Of a stretch of 64,000 nt of DNA, positions 31,998 through 40,000 are shown piece after piece (the stretch's first letter is position 1; each line of letters opens with the position of its first letter). Location: assembly GCF_019263705.2 (NCBI RefSeq), contig NZ_JADQDK010000001.1, forward strand, positions 2,542,001 through 2,606,000, in the 5' to 3' direction. This stretch comes from Pseudonocardia abyssalis (GTDB taxonomy: Bacteria; Actinomycetota; Actinomycetes; Mycobacteriales; Pseudonocardiaceae). The position numbers and the translations under genes are program-made. The notes beneath the pieces are model-generated. The model made no database searches. It saw nothing but the letters and a program-made list of their open reading frames with translations, and was not told the DNA's origin.

Positions 31998-32672
31998 TCA
32001 GCGGGCGGGCAGGGCCGTGAGCGCCTTGGCCACGTCCACCAGGTCCTCGCCGAGCACATCGGCCCTGGTGAAGATCTCCGCGTAGTGCCGCTCCAACCGC
32101 CCGGCCCACCCGGTGGTCAGCCCGGCCGCGTGCGCGCCGTGGCAGTCGAAGGCGTGCACCGCCACCAACGCCACCTCCTCCGCCGGGCGGCCGATCCGGG
32201 ACAGCGCGTGGTCGTAGACCGCGCGCGGCGGCTTCCACATCCGCACGTCGGCCACGCTGATCACCTGCTCGACGAACCGGTCCAGGCCGCTGCGCTCCAG
32301 GAACGCCTCGGTGGTCTCCCGGGCCCCGTTGCTCAGGCACACCACGTCGATCCCTGCCTCGGTGAGCACCCGCATGGCCTGCTCGGCGTCGGGCTGGGCG
32401 GGCAGCGTCGCGAACCCGTCCATCACGTGCGTCACGTCCTCGTCGGAGAGCCGACCGCCGCCGATCACGCGCAGCGCGGCCTTGCCGACCGCCGGGAACG
32501 GCTCGTAGTCCCCGGACAAGGTCAGGGCCATGCCGTCGCGCAGCATCCGGTCGAACCACCGCTCCAACGTCGAGTCGGGCAGCCCGATCTCGACGAACCG
32601 CGCGCGCAACGGCTCCAGCGAGATCAGGGTCTCCACGACGTCGAAGGCGACGGTGTGCGGGCGGTGGACCAC
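31998..32672 (-). CDS. HAD hydrolase, L-2-haloacid dehalogenase-like (type II)
   Basis: A 224-residue HAD protein. Motif I is AFDVVETLISLEPL (catalytic Asp), motif II LSNGARET, motif III Lys in RMWKPPRAVY, and motif IV region HAFDCHGAHAAGLTTGWAGR, typical of haloacid dehalogenase type II (FDAYGT-like) proteins. It would remove halide from a 2-haloacid via an Asp ester, but motif I differs (VVETL versus xYGTL), so substrate is uncertain. It is followed by the SRPBCC gene, and a GGGTTCCCT box lies 73 bases upstream. A DehI-type dehalogenase gene occurs at 61438. Confidence 0.82.
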   Translation of the reverse strand: MVHRPHTVAFDVVETLISLEPLRARFVEIGLPDSTLERWFDRMLRDGMALTLSGDYEPFPAVGKAALRVIGGGRLSDEDVTHVMDGFATLPAQPDAEQAMRVLTEAGIDVVCLSNGARETTEAFLERSGLDRFVEQVISVADVRMWKPPRAVYDHALSRIGRPAEEVALVAVHAFDCHGAHAAGLTTGWAGRLERHYAEIFTRADVLGEDLVDVAKALTALPAR

Positions 32673-32744
32673 CGGGGCTCCTTCTGCAGGGGAGTCGGGC
32701 GGACCGAGGATCCACCCCGATCACGGCCTCCGCTGACCAGAGCA

Positions 32745-32752
32745 GGGAACCC
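32745..32752 (-). promoter_or_regulatory. Weak ECF-type -10 box upstream of HAD gene
   Basis: GGGTTCCC on the minus strand, with the same accagc word before it as the TVP38 promoter. The expected upstream GGAATC box is absent (CGGTTG at the right distance), so this is a partial match only. Confidence 0.35.
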
Positions 32753-32804
32753 GCTGGTCCCGACCCCCAACCGGGGACTGTCAGCGAGGTGACACGATCC
32801 GTGG

Positions 32805-33551
32805 ATGGAGCTCAGCCGGTGGTCCCAGGCGCTGCGGACCGCACGAGCCGGATCAGTGACCGCCGACGCCACCGTCCGCGACGCCGCGTGGGTCGCGCGC
32901 TGCGTCGGGCGCGGCACCAACGCGCCGCTCGCCCCGGCCGACGTGGCCGCGTTGGCCGCGACCCTGCAACCGGTCGACCTGGCCGCCGGGGCGCCGCTGT
33001 TCGGGGCGTCGACCGGGTCCGACCCCGGGGTGTGGATCATCCGTTCGGGCCACGTCGAGCTCAGCGTCGCCTCCGGCCGCAACCGGGTCGTCGTCGGGGT
33101 GCTGCGTCCCGGCGACGTCGAGGGCGACATCCCGCTGCTGCTCGGGCTGGCCCTGCCCTACGCGGCCCGCGCCGTCGACGCCGTCACCTGCCTGCACCTG
33201 CGCCCCGCGGACTTCGAGGAGCTGCTCGCCCGGCACCCCGCGATCGCCCGCCGGTGGCTCTCCAGCGTCGCGCAACGCCTCGCGACCAGCCACGAACGGC
33301 TCATCGCGCTGCTCGGCAGGCCGCTGCCGGCGCAGCTGGCCGGGCTGCTGCTCGACGAGGCGGACCACGACCCGGACGGCGGCGGGGTCGTCCGGCTGCC
33401 TCAGCGCACCCTGGCCGCGATGCTCGGCGTCGCCCGACCCTCGCTCAACAAGATCCTCAAGGACTTCGAGCGGCACGGGCACGTCGAGGTCGGCTACTCC
33501 TCGGTGCGGCTGCTCGACGTCGCGGCCCTGCAGCGGACCCGATCAGCCTGA
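32805..33551 (+). CDS. Crp/Fnr-family transcription regulator
   Basis: A 248-residue protein. An N-terminal effector domain of the cNMP-binding fold (LAAGAPLFGASTGSDPGVWI, IRSGHVELSV, VLRPGDVEGDIPLLL) precedes a winged helix (RLPQRTLAAMLGVARPSLNK, ILKDFERHGHVEVGY). Canonical cAMP-binding residues (RxS) and FNR cysteines are not evident; a Cys at C33 and C181-like C in VTCLHL may sense redox. It is divergent from the HAD gene and precedes the AhpD-like gene by 94 bases, so it may control either. Confidence 0.85.
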   Translation: MELSRWSQALRTARAGSVTADATVRDAAWVARCVGRGTNAPLAPADVAALAATLQPVDLAAGAPLFGASTGSDPGVWIIRSGHVELSVASGRNRVVVGVLRPGDVEGDIPLLLGLALPYAARAVDAVTCLHLRPADFEELLARHPAIARRWLSSVAQRLATSHERLIALLGRPLPAQLAGLLLDEADHDPDGGGVVRLPQRTLAAMLGVARPSLNKILKDFERHGHVEVGYSSVRLLDVAALQRTRSA

Positions 33552-33644
33552 TCCTGTCGTCTCGCTGACAGTGCCGGTGTGAACCTCGGCCGTGCCCGGT
33601 TACCCCGAGAGTTCGAGCACAACAGTCGACCTTCAGGAGGCACC

Positions 33645-34187
33645 ATGCCCCGCGTTCCCGTCCACACCCTCGACGACGCCCCCGAGCAGACCCGACCCAC
33701 GCTCGAGACGCTGAGCAAGAAGATGGGCAAGCTGCTCAACATCCACGCCCTGATGGCGCACTCCCCCGTCGTCCTCGCCACCTACGCCGCCATGCAGGAG
33801 GCCATCGCCACCCACGGCACCTTCGACGGGAAGACCCGCGAGGCCATCGCCCTCGCGGTCGGCGCGGCCGACAACTGCGACTACTGCCAGTCCGCGCACA
33901 CCCTCGGCGGCAAGGCCGCGGGCCTCGACGCCGACACCATGCTCGCGGCCCGGGCCGGACGACCGACCGGTGACGACCGGCTCGACACCCTGCTCGCCGT
34001 CGCCCGCGAGGCCACCCTCGACGTGGGCGCCGTGCAGGACGGCACCTGGAAGCAGGCCCAGGCCGCCGGCTGGAGCGACCAGGAGCTCACCGAGGCGTTC
34101 GCCCACATCGCCGCCAACCTCTACACCAACTACTTCAACCACTACGTCGGCACCGAGCTGGACGTCCCCCAGGCCCCGGCCGTCTGA
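33645..34187 (+). CDS. AhpD-like carboxymuconolactone decarboxylase-family protein (YnjA-like)
   Basis: A 180-residue CMD/AhpD-fold protein. The redox motif is DNCDYCQSAHTLGGK (CxxC with downstream His), typical of AhpD-type peroxidases that are reduced by thiol partners. The helix AHSPVVLATYAAMQEAIATH and FDGKTREAIALAVGA are also characteristic. It has ordinary Cys codons, unlike the nearby peroxiredoxin. AGGAGG precedes the ATG. E. coli YnjA is the equivalent in the ydj-ynj operon. A strong hairpin follows the stop. Confidence 0.9.
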   Translation: MPRVPVHTLDDAPEQTRPTLETLSKKMGKLLNIHALMAHSPVVLATYAAMQEAIATHGTFDGKTREAIALAVGAADNCDYCQSAHTLGGKAAGLDADTMLAARAGRPTGDDRLDTLLAVAREATLDVGAVQDGTWKQAQAAGWSDQELTEAFAHIAANLYTNYFNHYVGTELDVPQAPAV

Positions 34188-34204
34188 GCCCGAGCATCAG
34201 CACC

Positions 34205-34234
34205 GCCCCGGTCGTCCACACGGACGGCCGGGGC
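34205..34234. terminator. Hairpin terminator after AhpD-like gene
   Basis: gccccggtcgtcc and ggacggccggggc pair over 13 positions (one T-G) with an acac loop, 18 bases after the stop. No T tract follows. It separates the gene from the ECF-type promoter of the next unit. Confidence 0.6.
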
Positions 34235-34242
34235 CCGCTGTC

Positions 34243-34270
34243 GGAATCGCGACGAGGGCTACCGGGTTCC
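34243..34270 (+). promoter_or_regulatory. ECF-type promoter motif for hydrolase-OsmC gene
   Basis: GGAATC-N15-GGGTTCC, then 6 bases (gatcac) to the GTG at 34277. Box sequences, spacing and distance to the start codon are identical to those before the ECF sigma gene. Confidence 0.78.
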
Positions 34271-34276
34271 GATCAC

Positions 34277-35500
34277 GTGACACGTGTCCGACACACCATC
34301 GGCGGCGCCGGAGCCCCGCTCGCCGCCCACCTCGACCTGCCGGCGCGACCACCGCTGGGGCTCGCCCTGCTGGCGCACTGCTTCACCTGCAGCAAGGACC
34401 ACCGGGCCACGACGCGGACCGCCCGCGGCCTCACCGCCCGCGGCATCGGAGTGCTCCGCCTGGACTTCACCGGGCTGGGCGAGTCCGGTGGGGAGTTCGG
34501 CGACTCGACGTTCTCGATGAACGTCGAGGACCTCGTACGAGCCGCCGACTGGCTGCGGGCCGAGGTCGGCGCACCGACCCTGCTCGTCGGGCACTCGCTG
34601 GGCGGTGCCGCCGTCATCGCCGCGGCCTCCCGGATCCCGGAGGTGCGGGCCGTGGCGACGATCGGCGCCCCGTTCTCCCCCGACCACGTGACGCACCTGT
34701 TCGACCCACACCCGTTCGATGGGGCCCGTCCGGAGATCGAAGTCGGCGGGACCGCCGTGGTGCACATCGGCGGGCGCCCGTTCCAGGTCCGGCGCGCCTT
34801 CCTCGACGACATCGCCGACCAGCCCCAACACAGCCGCCTCGCCGCGCTCGACCGCCCGCTGCTGGTGCTGCACGCCCCCGATGACGACATCGTCGACGTC
34901 GGCAACGCCCGGTCGATCCTCGACGCCGCCGGGCCGACGGCGTCGTTCGTCGCCCTCGACGGCGCCGACCACCTGCTCACCCGGCCCGCCGACGCCGACC
35001 GGGTCGCCGCCATCATCGCCGCCTGGGCCGCGCCCTACCTCGACCAGGCCCAGCTCGACCGGACGGCCCCGGAGCCGGGCACCGTCGAGGTGAGCGAGAA
35101 CGGTGTCGGCCGGTTCACCCAGCGCATCCGCACCGCGCAGCACGAGTGGTCTGCCGACGAACCGCCGTCCGCCGGTGGTCTCGGCAGCGCCCCCGACCCC
35201 TACCAGCTGCTGCTCTCCGCCCTCGGAGCGTGCACGACCATGACCATGCGGATGTACGCCGAGCGCAAGGGGTGGGACCTGCGGCGCAGCACCGTGACCC
35301 TCACCCACGACAAGCTGCACGCCGCGGACTGCGTCTCCTGCGAGACCGACACCGGCCGGCTCGACCGGATCGTCCGCGCGATCCACCTCGACGGAGACCT
35401 CGACGACACCCAGCGCGCGGCGTTGCTGGCGATCGCCGACCGCTGCCCGGTGCACCGCACCCTGCACTCCGAGATCGTCGTCGAGACCGACGCGGTGTGA
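34277..35500 (+). CDS. Alpha/beta hydrolase-OsmC fusion protein
   Basis: A 407-residue two-domain protein. Residues 1-about 255 are an alpha/beta hydrolase: oxyanion region HCFTCSKDHR, nucleophile elbow LLVGHSLGGAAVIAAAS, late Asp VLHAPDDDIVDV and His DGADHLLTRP. Residues about 275-407 are OsmC/Ohr-like with LLSALGACTTMTMRMYAERK (peroxidatic Cys) and DCVSCETDT near the second Cys position. Such fusions are known in actinomycetes; OsmC reduces organic hydroperoxides. GTG at 34277 lies 6 bases after the ECF-type -10, so translation is likely leaderless. Confidence 0.9.
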   Translation: MTRVRHTIGGAGAPLAAHLDLPARPPLGLALLAHCFTCSKDHRATTRTARGLTARGIGVLRLDFTGLGESGGEFGDSTFSMNVEDLVRAADWLRAEVGAPTLLVGHSLGGAAVIAAASRIPEVRAVATIGAPFSPDHVTHLFDPHPFDGARPEIEVGGTAVVHIGGRPFQVRRAFLDDIADQPQHSRLAALDRPLLVLHAPDDDIVDVGNARSILDAAGPTASFVALDGADHLLTRPADADRVAAIIAAWAAPYLDQAQLDRTAPEPGTVEVSENGVGRFTQRIRTAQHEWSADEPPSAGGLGSAPDPYQLLLSALGACTTMTMRMYAERKGWDLRRSTVTLTHDKLHAADCVSCETDTGRLDRIVRAIHLDGDLDDTQRAALLAIADRCPVHRTLHSEIVVETDAV

Positions 35501-35535
35501 TCGGCTCCGGCTGCCGCCGTAGGTTGTCCAGCGGG

Positions 35536-36801
35536 TCACCACGCACTGCCGGTCTCGTCTTCCCCCTCAGCGGGATCACGGAGATGTGGTCGCGCTGCGG
35601 CCGGGCGGGCGCCGGTCCATCCGATGGCGGCGGCGAGCAACAGCAGGGCGCCGCCGAGGGCGTAGACGGCCTGGATGCCGATGGCGGCGGCGAGCAGTCC
35701 GCCGACGAGCAGCGAGACCAGCCGCCCGAGCTGCCAGAGCATGTCGAAGGCTGCGAAGATCCGCCCGCGCAGGGCGTCGGGGGTGTGGGATTGGAGTAGG
35801 GAGTTGAAGGTGACCGCGCCGGTCGAGGTGCCCAGCCCGTAGGCGGCGAGCGCGACCAGGGCCAGCGGCAGCGCGGTGAAGACGGCCAGGACGACGTCGA
35901 CCAGGCCGCGCAGGACGTAGGGGCCGAACACGAACACCGGGCGGCGGGGATCGTCGACCAGCCGGGTCAGCAGGAACGGGCCGAGCGCCGCACCGACACC
36001 GATCGCGCCGAGCAGCAGCCCATATGCCGACGGTGCGACGGCGAGGTGGTCGCGGGCGAGCACCACCAGCAGCGCGCTGGTCGCGCCGGCGGACAACGCC
36101 GCGAGCAGCTGCCCGGCCGCCAGCACCCGCAGCAGCCGGTCGCCGGTGAGGACGCGCAGCCCGGTGACGGCGTCGGCGAAGAACCCGCGCCGCTCGGTCG
36201 AGGGCGGTGGTGCGGGGAGGCGCAGCCCGATGAGCAGGACGGCGCTGACGGCGAAGCTGGCGGCGTTGGCCCCGAACGCCGGTCCGGCACCGAATGCGGC
36301 GTAGAGGACCCCCGCGGCCGGGGCGAGCGCGATCTGTGACAGCACCGCGGCGGTCCAGATCCCGCTGTTCGCGGCCACCAGCTCGTGGTCGCGGACCAGG
36401 GTCGGCAGGGCGCTGTTCGCGGCCGGGTTGAACAGCACCGCGCCGACCGAGAGCCCGAACGCGATCACGTACACCGCGACCACGTTGTCCCCGACGACGA
36501 TCAGCGCCGCGGCCAGTACGCCGCGCCACAGGTCCGCGGCGACCATCACCAAGACCCGTGGCAGCCGGTCGACCAGCGTGCCGGCCAGCGGGGCGAGCAG
36601 CAGCACCGGCGCGATCTCGGCGAACACGACCGCGCTGACCTCCAGCGCCGAGCCGGTCAGGTCGAACACCAACAACACCAACGCCACCGTGGCGAACACG
36701 TCCCCCGCCTGCGAGGCCGTGCGGGCCGACCAGAGTCGCCGGTAGCCGGGCTGGGCGAACACCGCCCGCAGCCCGACCCGGGCCGGCGAACCACCGATCA
36801 T
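35536..36801 (-). CDS. MFS exporter
   Basis: A 421-residue major facilitator protein of the enterobactin-exporter/DHA type with about twelve hydrophobic segments. PGYRRLWSARTASQAGDVFA begins the first helix, and the cytoplasmic loop between helices 2 and 3 reads GTLVDRLPRVLVMV. GTSTGAVTFNSLLQSHTPDA and LRGRIFAAFDMLWQLG are typical of such exporters. Start at 36801 was preferred; a GTG at 36843 would add 14 residues. Substrate unknown. It lies downstream of the Cys-rich small membrane protein gene on the same strand. Confidence 0.85.
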   Translation of the reverse strand: MIGGSPARVGLRAVFAQPGYRRLWSARTASQAGDVFATVALVLLVFDLTGSALEVSAVVFAEIAPVLLLAPLAGTLVDRLPRVLVMVAADLWRGVLAAALIVVGDNVVAVYVIAFGLSVGAVLFNPAANSALPTLVRDHELVAANSGIWTAAVLSQIALAPAAGVLYAAFGAGPAFGANAASFAVSAVLLIGLRLPAPPPSTERRGFFADAVTGLRVLTGDRLLRVLAAGQLLAALSAGATSALLVVLARDHLAVAPSAYGLLLGAIGVGAALGPFLLTRLVDDPRRPVFVFGPYVLRGLVDVVLAVFTALPLALVALAAYGLGTSTGAVTFNSLLQSHTPDALRGRIFAAFDMLWQLGRLVSLLVGGLLAAAIGIQAVYALGGALLLLAAAIGWTGARPAAARPHLRDPAEGEDETGSAW

Positions 36802-36891
36802 GTCGCCGCCACCCACGACCAGCCGCGGAGCGGCCCGGGGCACTCAACGCCGGAGTCCGCCGTCGGGCCGTCGCAGGGGGCCCGTCCGTGG

Positions 36892-37077
36892 CTACGAGCA
36901 GCCGGCGCCGGGCTGGTGACCGACCGGGAACACCCAGCGGAAGGTGCTCAGGACCGGCTGGTGACACCAGCAGCTCGGTGCACAGCCACAGCGGACCGCG
37001 CCCATGGCCTCGACGAAGCGTCCGATCACGGCGAAGAGCAGGTACACCGACGCACCACGGACCAGGACCCGCCTCAT
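36892..37077 (-). CDS. Small Cys-rich membrane protein
   Basis: A 61-residue protein with one hydrophobic helix (SVYLLFAVIGRFVEAMG) followed by a Cys-rich segment CGCAPSCWC and FRWVFPVGH. Five Cys within 20 residues suggest metal binding or thiol exchange at the membrane. Similar short proteins occur in actinomycete genomes, but I know of no named family. It lies 135 bases downstream of a mer-type operator (37213-37238) on the minus strand, consistent with metal control, followed by the MFS gene. Confidence 0.6.
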   Translation of the reverse strand: MRRVLVRGASVYLLFAVIGRFVEAMGAVRCGCAPSCWCHQPVLSTFRWVFPVGHQPGAGCS

Positions 37078-37212
37078 GGGCGCAGGGTAGCGCGACGGGC
37101 AGCAGCCGGGACCGAGTTCGGTGTCGCAGGGTCACGTCGCGCTCGGCTCCGTCCCGACACCGTCGGGTGCAGGTTTGATCACAGGTCCCTCGCTCGTCCT
37201 CATCTGCCAGCA

Positions 37213-37238
37213 TGACCCCGTACCCGAGTACAGGGTCA
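37213..37238. promoter_or_regulatory. mer-type operator palindrome
   Basis: A 26-bp near-perfect dyad: TGACCC and GGGTCA outer arms, GTAC-CCGA-GTAC core. The core closely resembles the classical Tn501 mer operator (CCGTAC-N2-GAGTAC). Which promoter it serves is unclear: no good -10 is seen on either strand, but the nearest genes are the small Cys-rich protein (minus) and the thioredoxin gene (plus). Confidence 0.65.
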
Positions 37239-37416
37239 GCGCTCTTCGGCCTCGGCGGCGATACCGCGCGAGAGGTCACTAGGCCAACGCCGAAGGCAAC
37301 CGGCCGCCGCAGAGCACAGCTGCTGGTGCGACCGGATCGCCTCCTCGACACCGACACGGGGGCACACATCCGACAGTTCACCCCGCCGCGGCCCGACCAG
37401 CTCGTAACTCGCCTAC

Positions 37417-37447
37417 TTGCATCCGGTACCTAGGTACAGACTTACCG
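37417..37447 (+). promoter_or_regulatory. MerR-type promoter, 19-bp spacer
   Basis: TTGCAT and TTACCG are 19 bases apart, and the spacer holds the palindrome GTACCTAGGTAC (37426-37437). A lengthened spacer with central dyad is the hallmark of promoters activated by MerR proteins. It drives the thioredoxin-merR operon. Confidence 0.75.
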
Positions 37448-37491
37448 TGATGTCGGGGCCCGAGATGCGGACTGTGATGGAGGCGAGTGCG

Positions 37492-38202
37492 GTGCACGAC
37501 ACGACCAGTGCCGGCGTCCTGACCGAGGTCGGTGACGCGACGTTCGATCGGCAGGTGCGCACGGGCGCTGGGCCGGTGCTGGTGGAGTTCTTCGCGACCT
37601 GGTGCGGGAACTGCCGCCGGTTCGCACCGACACTGCAACAGGTGGCGGCCGAGTACGCCGACCGGGTACCGGTCGTCACGGTCAACGCCGACGAGAACCC
37701 GGAGCTGGTGCGCCGCTACGAGATCTCCTCGACCCCGACACTCATGCTGTTCGAGGGCGGTGAACCGATCCGCACGCTGGTGGGTGCGCAACCCGCGCAG
37801 GCGGTGCGCGACCTGCTGGACCCGGTCCTGACTCGAAGCGCAGGTGCCGCTGCGGCGTTGCCGGCCCCGTCGGGGTCGTGGGTGCCGGCGGATGCGTGCA
37901 CGCTGCCCATCGCGGAGCAGCCGTTGCGGGTCGCGGAGTTCGACGCCCTGTTCACGGGCGCGCTGCGTCGGCTGGAGCGGCGGGAACCAGGTTGGTTGCG
38001 GCTGGTCCTGGCGGGCGACCCGGACGTGGAGGCCTCCGCGCGGGAGCTGATCGCCCGGGAGTCCACGTGCTGCTCGTTCTTCGACTTCCAGCTCACCCCC
38101 GACCGTGGGGAGCTCCAGCTCGACGTGCGGGTCCCCGACACCCGGGTCGACGTGCTCGACGGGATCATCCGACAGGCACACGCAGCGGGCTCGAGGTCAT
38201 GA
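37492..38202 (+). CDS. Thioredoxin with extra C-terminal domain
   Basis: A 236-residue protein. Residues about 10-110 are thioredoxin with the active site VEFFATWCGNCRRFAP (CGNC) and cis-Pro ISSTPTLMLF. A C-terminal domain of about 110 residues contains ESTCCSFFDFQLTP with vicinal Cys and ELQLDVRVPDTRVDVLDG; this segment is similar to short domains found near mercury genes and may bind metal. GTG at 37492 was chosen because GGAGG lies 8 bases upstream and it follows the expected transcription start. The stop overlaps the merR ATG (ATGA). Confidence 0.8.
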   Translation: MHDTTSAGVLTEVGDATFDRQVRTGAGPVLVEFFATWCGNCRRFAPTLQQVAAEYADRVPVVTVNADENPELVRRYEISSTPTLMLFEGGEPIRTLVGAQPAQAVRDLLDPVLTRSAGAAAALPAPSGSWVPADACTLPIAEQPLRVAEFDALFTGALRRLERREPGWLRLVLAGDPDVEASARELIARESTCCSFFDFQLTPDRGELQLDVRVPDTRVDVLDGIIRQAHAAGSRS

Positions 38203-38684
38203 CCGGGGCTCTGCGTTCGGGGCAGCTGGCCGCCGCGGCCGGGGTGAGCGTGCAGACCCTGCGCTACTACGAGCGCCGCGGCCTGCTCCCCGACCCGCAG
38301 CGCTCACTGGGCGGGCACCGCGAGTACGGACCGGACGCGCTGCGGGTGCTGCGGACCATCAAAGCGGTGCAGCAGCTCGGGTTCACCCTCGACGAGATCA
38401 CCGACCTGCTCGACCTCGGGTCGCACCGCGGCCCGCGACCAGGGCTGCGCGCGGCCGCACGAGCCAAGCTCGCCGACGTCGACACCAAGATCGCCGACCT
38501 GACCGCGGTCCGGGCCACCCTGCTCGACGTCCTCGACGCCGGATGCACCGACCTGGACACCTGCTCGTGCGCGGCGTCGTGCCCGATCCCGTTCCGCGCC
38601 CTCGCCCACCCCGTTGACGTGCCGATTAGCGCATCGACCGTGCCTGCGCAGGGACCAGCCACGGGACGGCGCGCACGTAGATGA
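38199..38684 (+). CDS. MerR-family heavy-metal regulator
   Basis: A 161-residue MerR protein: LRSGQLAAAAGVSVQTLRYY, ERRGLLPDPQRSLGGHREY winged HTH, a long dimerisation helix, and a Cys cluster CTDLDTCSCAASCPIPF near the end. The Cys cluster suggests Hg(II) or a related soft metal. It is coupled to the thioredoxin gene and probably activates the 19-bp-spacer promoter at 37417. The 3' end overlaps the convergent ACR3-like gene by 59 bases. Confidence 0.88.
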   Translation: MTGALRSGQLAAAAGVSVQTLRYYERRGLLPDPQRSLGGHREYGPDALRVLRTIKAVQQLGFTLDEITDLLDLGSHRGPRPGLRAAARAKLADVDTKIADLTAVRATLLDVLDAGCTDLDTCSCAASCPIPFRALAHPVDVPISASTVPAQGPATGRRARR

Positions 38685-39615
38685 CCATGCCGATCAGCTC
38701 GACCAGGGTTTGGGTGACCACGATGACCGGGGTGATGGCGTAGGCCTCGGGCAGGGCGAGGGCCAGGGGAAGCACGACGAGGGAGTTGCGGGTGGCCCCG
38801 CTGAAGATCAGGGCCCGGGAGGAGGGGACGTCGAGTCGGAACACTCGGGCGAGCAGCAGACCGAGACCGGCCATGACCACGAGGAATGCCACGTAGAGCG
38901 GTACCACGCTCATGACCGCCCCGACCTGGTCTTCGATCTGGGGGAACTGGCTGGCGACCACGACGAACAGGGTCGCGGTCATCAACGGCACCATCGCGGC
39001 GTTCATCGCGGAGGTGATCCGCTGGCCGGAGCGATGCCGGGCGGCGAGGGTCTCTGTGGCCCACGCCAACCCCAGGGGCAACACGATGAGGATCAGGAAG
39101 GCCTCCAGGAACGGGCCGATCTCCACGATGTCGGCCAAGCCCGGCCCCATGAACAGCACCAGCATCAACGGCAGGGCCACCATCTGGGCCAGCATCAGCA
39201 GCGGGGCCGCGGCCAGGAGCCGCTGGTGGGCGCCGCCGGCGAGCCCGGAGAACACGATCACGTAGTCGATGCAGGGGGTCAGCAGCACCAGCAGGACACC
39301 CAGCAGCACCGCCTGCGGTAGCGGGATCAGCGCGATCGCCGCGGCCACCACCACCGGCACGACGACGAAGTTGAGCACCATCGTGGCGCTGAGGAACCGC
39401 ACGTCGCGGAAGGCGCGGGTCAGCGCCGTGAACGGCACCTGCAGGAACGTCGCGTACAGCAACGCCCCGAGCACCGGGTAGATCGCCAGTTCCAGAGCCG
39501 ACGCGCCCCCCGGCAGGACCAGCCCGGCGACCGCTCCCAGGACCAGGGCGGCGAGGTAGATGACGATCTGGTGGCGTTCGAGCCACTCCACTCGTGACAG
39601 GGACACGCTGCACAT
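38626..39615 (-). CDS. ACR3/bile-acid-symporter-like transporter (arsenic resistance type)
   Basis: A 329-residue protein of the bile acid:sodium symporter superfamily with about ten hydrophobic segments, including IVIYLAALVLGAVAGLVLPG, the core VLLTPCIDYVIVFSGLAGGA holding the conserved Cys of the ACR3 family, and FSGATRNSLVVLPLALALPE near the C-terminus. These features match arsenite exporters of the ACR3 type. ATG at 39615 starts MCSVSLSRVEWLERHQ; upstream extension is low complexity. It stands alone between convergent merR and the ferredoxin gene. Confidence 0.82.
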   Translation of the reverse strand: MCSVSLSRVEWLERHQIVIYLAALVLGAVAGLVLPGGASALELAIYPVLGALLYATFLQVPFTALTRAFRDVRFLSATMVLNFVVVPVVVAAAIALIPLPQAVLLGVLLVLLTPCIDYVIVFSGLAGGAHQRLLAAAPLLMLAQMVALPLMLVLFMGPGLADIVEIGPFLEAFLILIVLPLGLAWATETLAARHRSGQRITSAMNAAMVPLMTATLFVVVASQFPQIEDQVGAVMSVVPLYVAFLVVMAGLGLLLARVFRLDVPSSRALIFSGATRNSLVVLPLALALPEAYAITPVIVVTQTLVELIGMVIYVRAVPWLVPAQARSMR

Positions 39616-39679
39616 TTCCCGGGGGTTCAGGGGTCCCGCAGGAAGGCGGCGACCAGGATCGTGGTGGTGGGTGCGCCGG

Positions 39680-40000
39680 CTACGCCGGCTGCGGGGGCAA
39701 GGCCGCGACCACTGGATGATCGACAGCAAGGGGGCCGGTCTTGGCGGCACCGCCCGGCGAGCCCAGCTCGGTGAAGAACTCCGCGTTCACCCGCGTGTAG
39801 TCCGACCACTGCTGCGGTAGGTCGTCCTCGTAGTAGATGGCCTCCACCGGGCACACCGGTTCGCAGGCGCCGCAGTCCACACACTCGTCCGGCTGGATGT
39901 AGAGCATCCGCCCGCCCTCGTAGATGCAGTCCACCGGGCATTCCTCGATGCACGCCTTGTCCATGACGTCCACGCAGGGCTGCGCGATCACGTAGGTCAC
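39680..40000 (-). CDS. fdxA: Seven-iron ferredoxin (FdxA type)
   Basis: A 106-residue ferredoxin. MTYVIAQPCVDVMDKACIEE, CPVDCIYEGGRMLYIQPDEC and CVDCGACEPVCPVEAIYYED give the 3Fe-4S and 4Fe-4S cysteine spacing of actinomycete FdxA. It carries electrons to unidentified partners. GTG at 40000 overlaps the MerR stop, so it is expressed with the metal-responsive regulator. A ferredoxin directly under a MerR gene is unusual and may point to a redox-metal link. Confidence 0.92.
   Translation of the reverse strand: MTYVIAQPCVDVMDKACIEECPVDCIYEGGRMLYIQPDECVDCGACEPVCPVEAIYYEDDLPQQWSDYTRVNAEFFTELGSPGGAAKTGPLAVDHPVVAALPPQPA

Noticed and set aside
32745..32774. Full ECF-type promoter for the HAD gene
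   Set aside because: The GGGTTCCC box is present but the upstream GGAATC box is not; kept only as a weak site.
33645..34187. AhpD-like protein as a third selenoprotein
   Set aside because: Both redox positions are ordinary Cys codons (DNCDYCQSAH) and no in-frame TGA is present.
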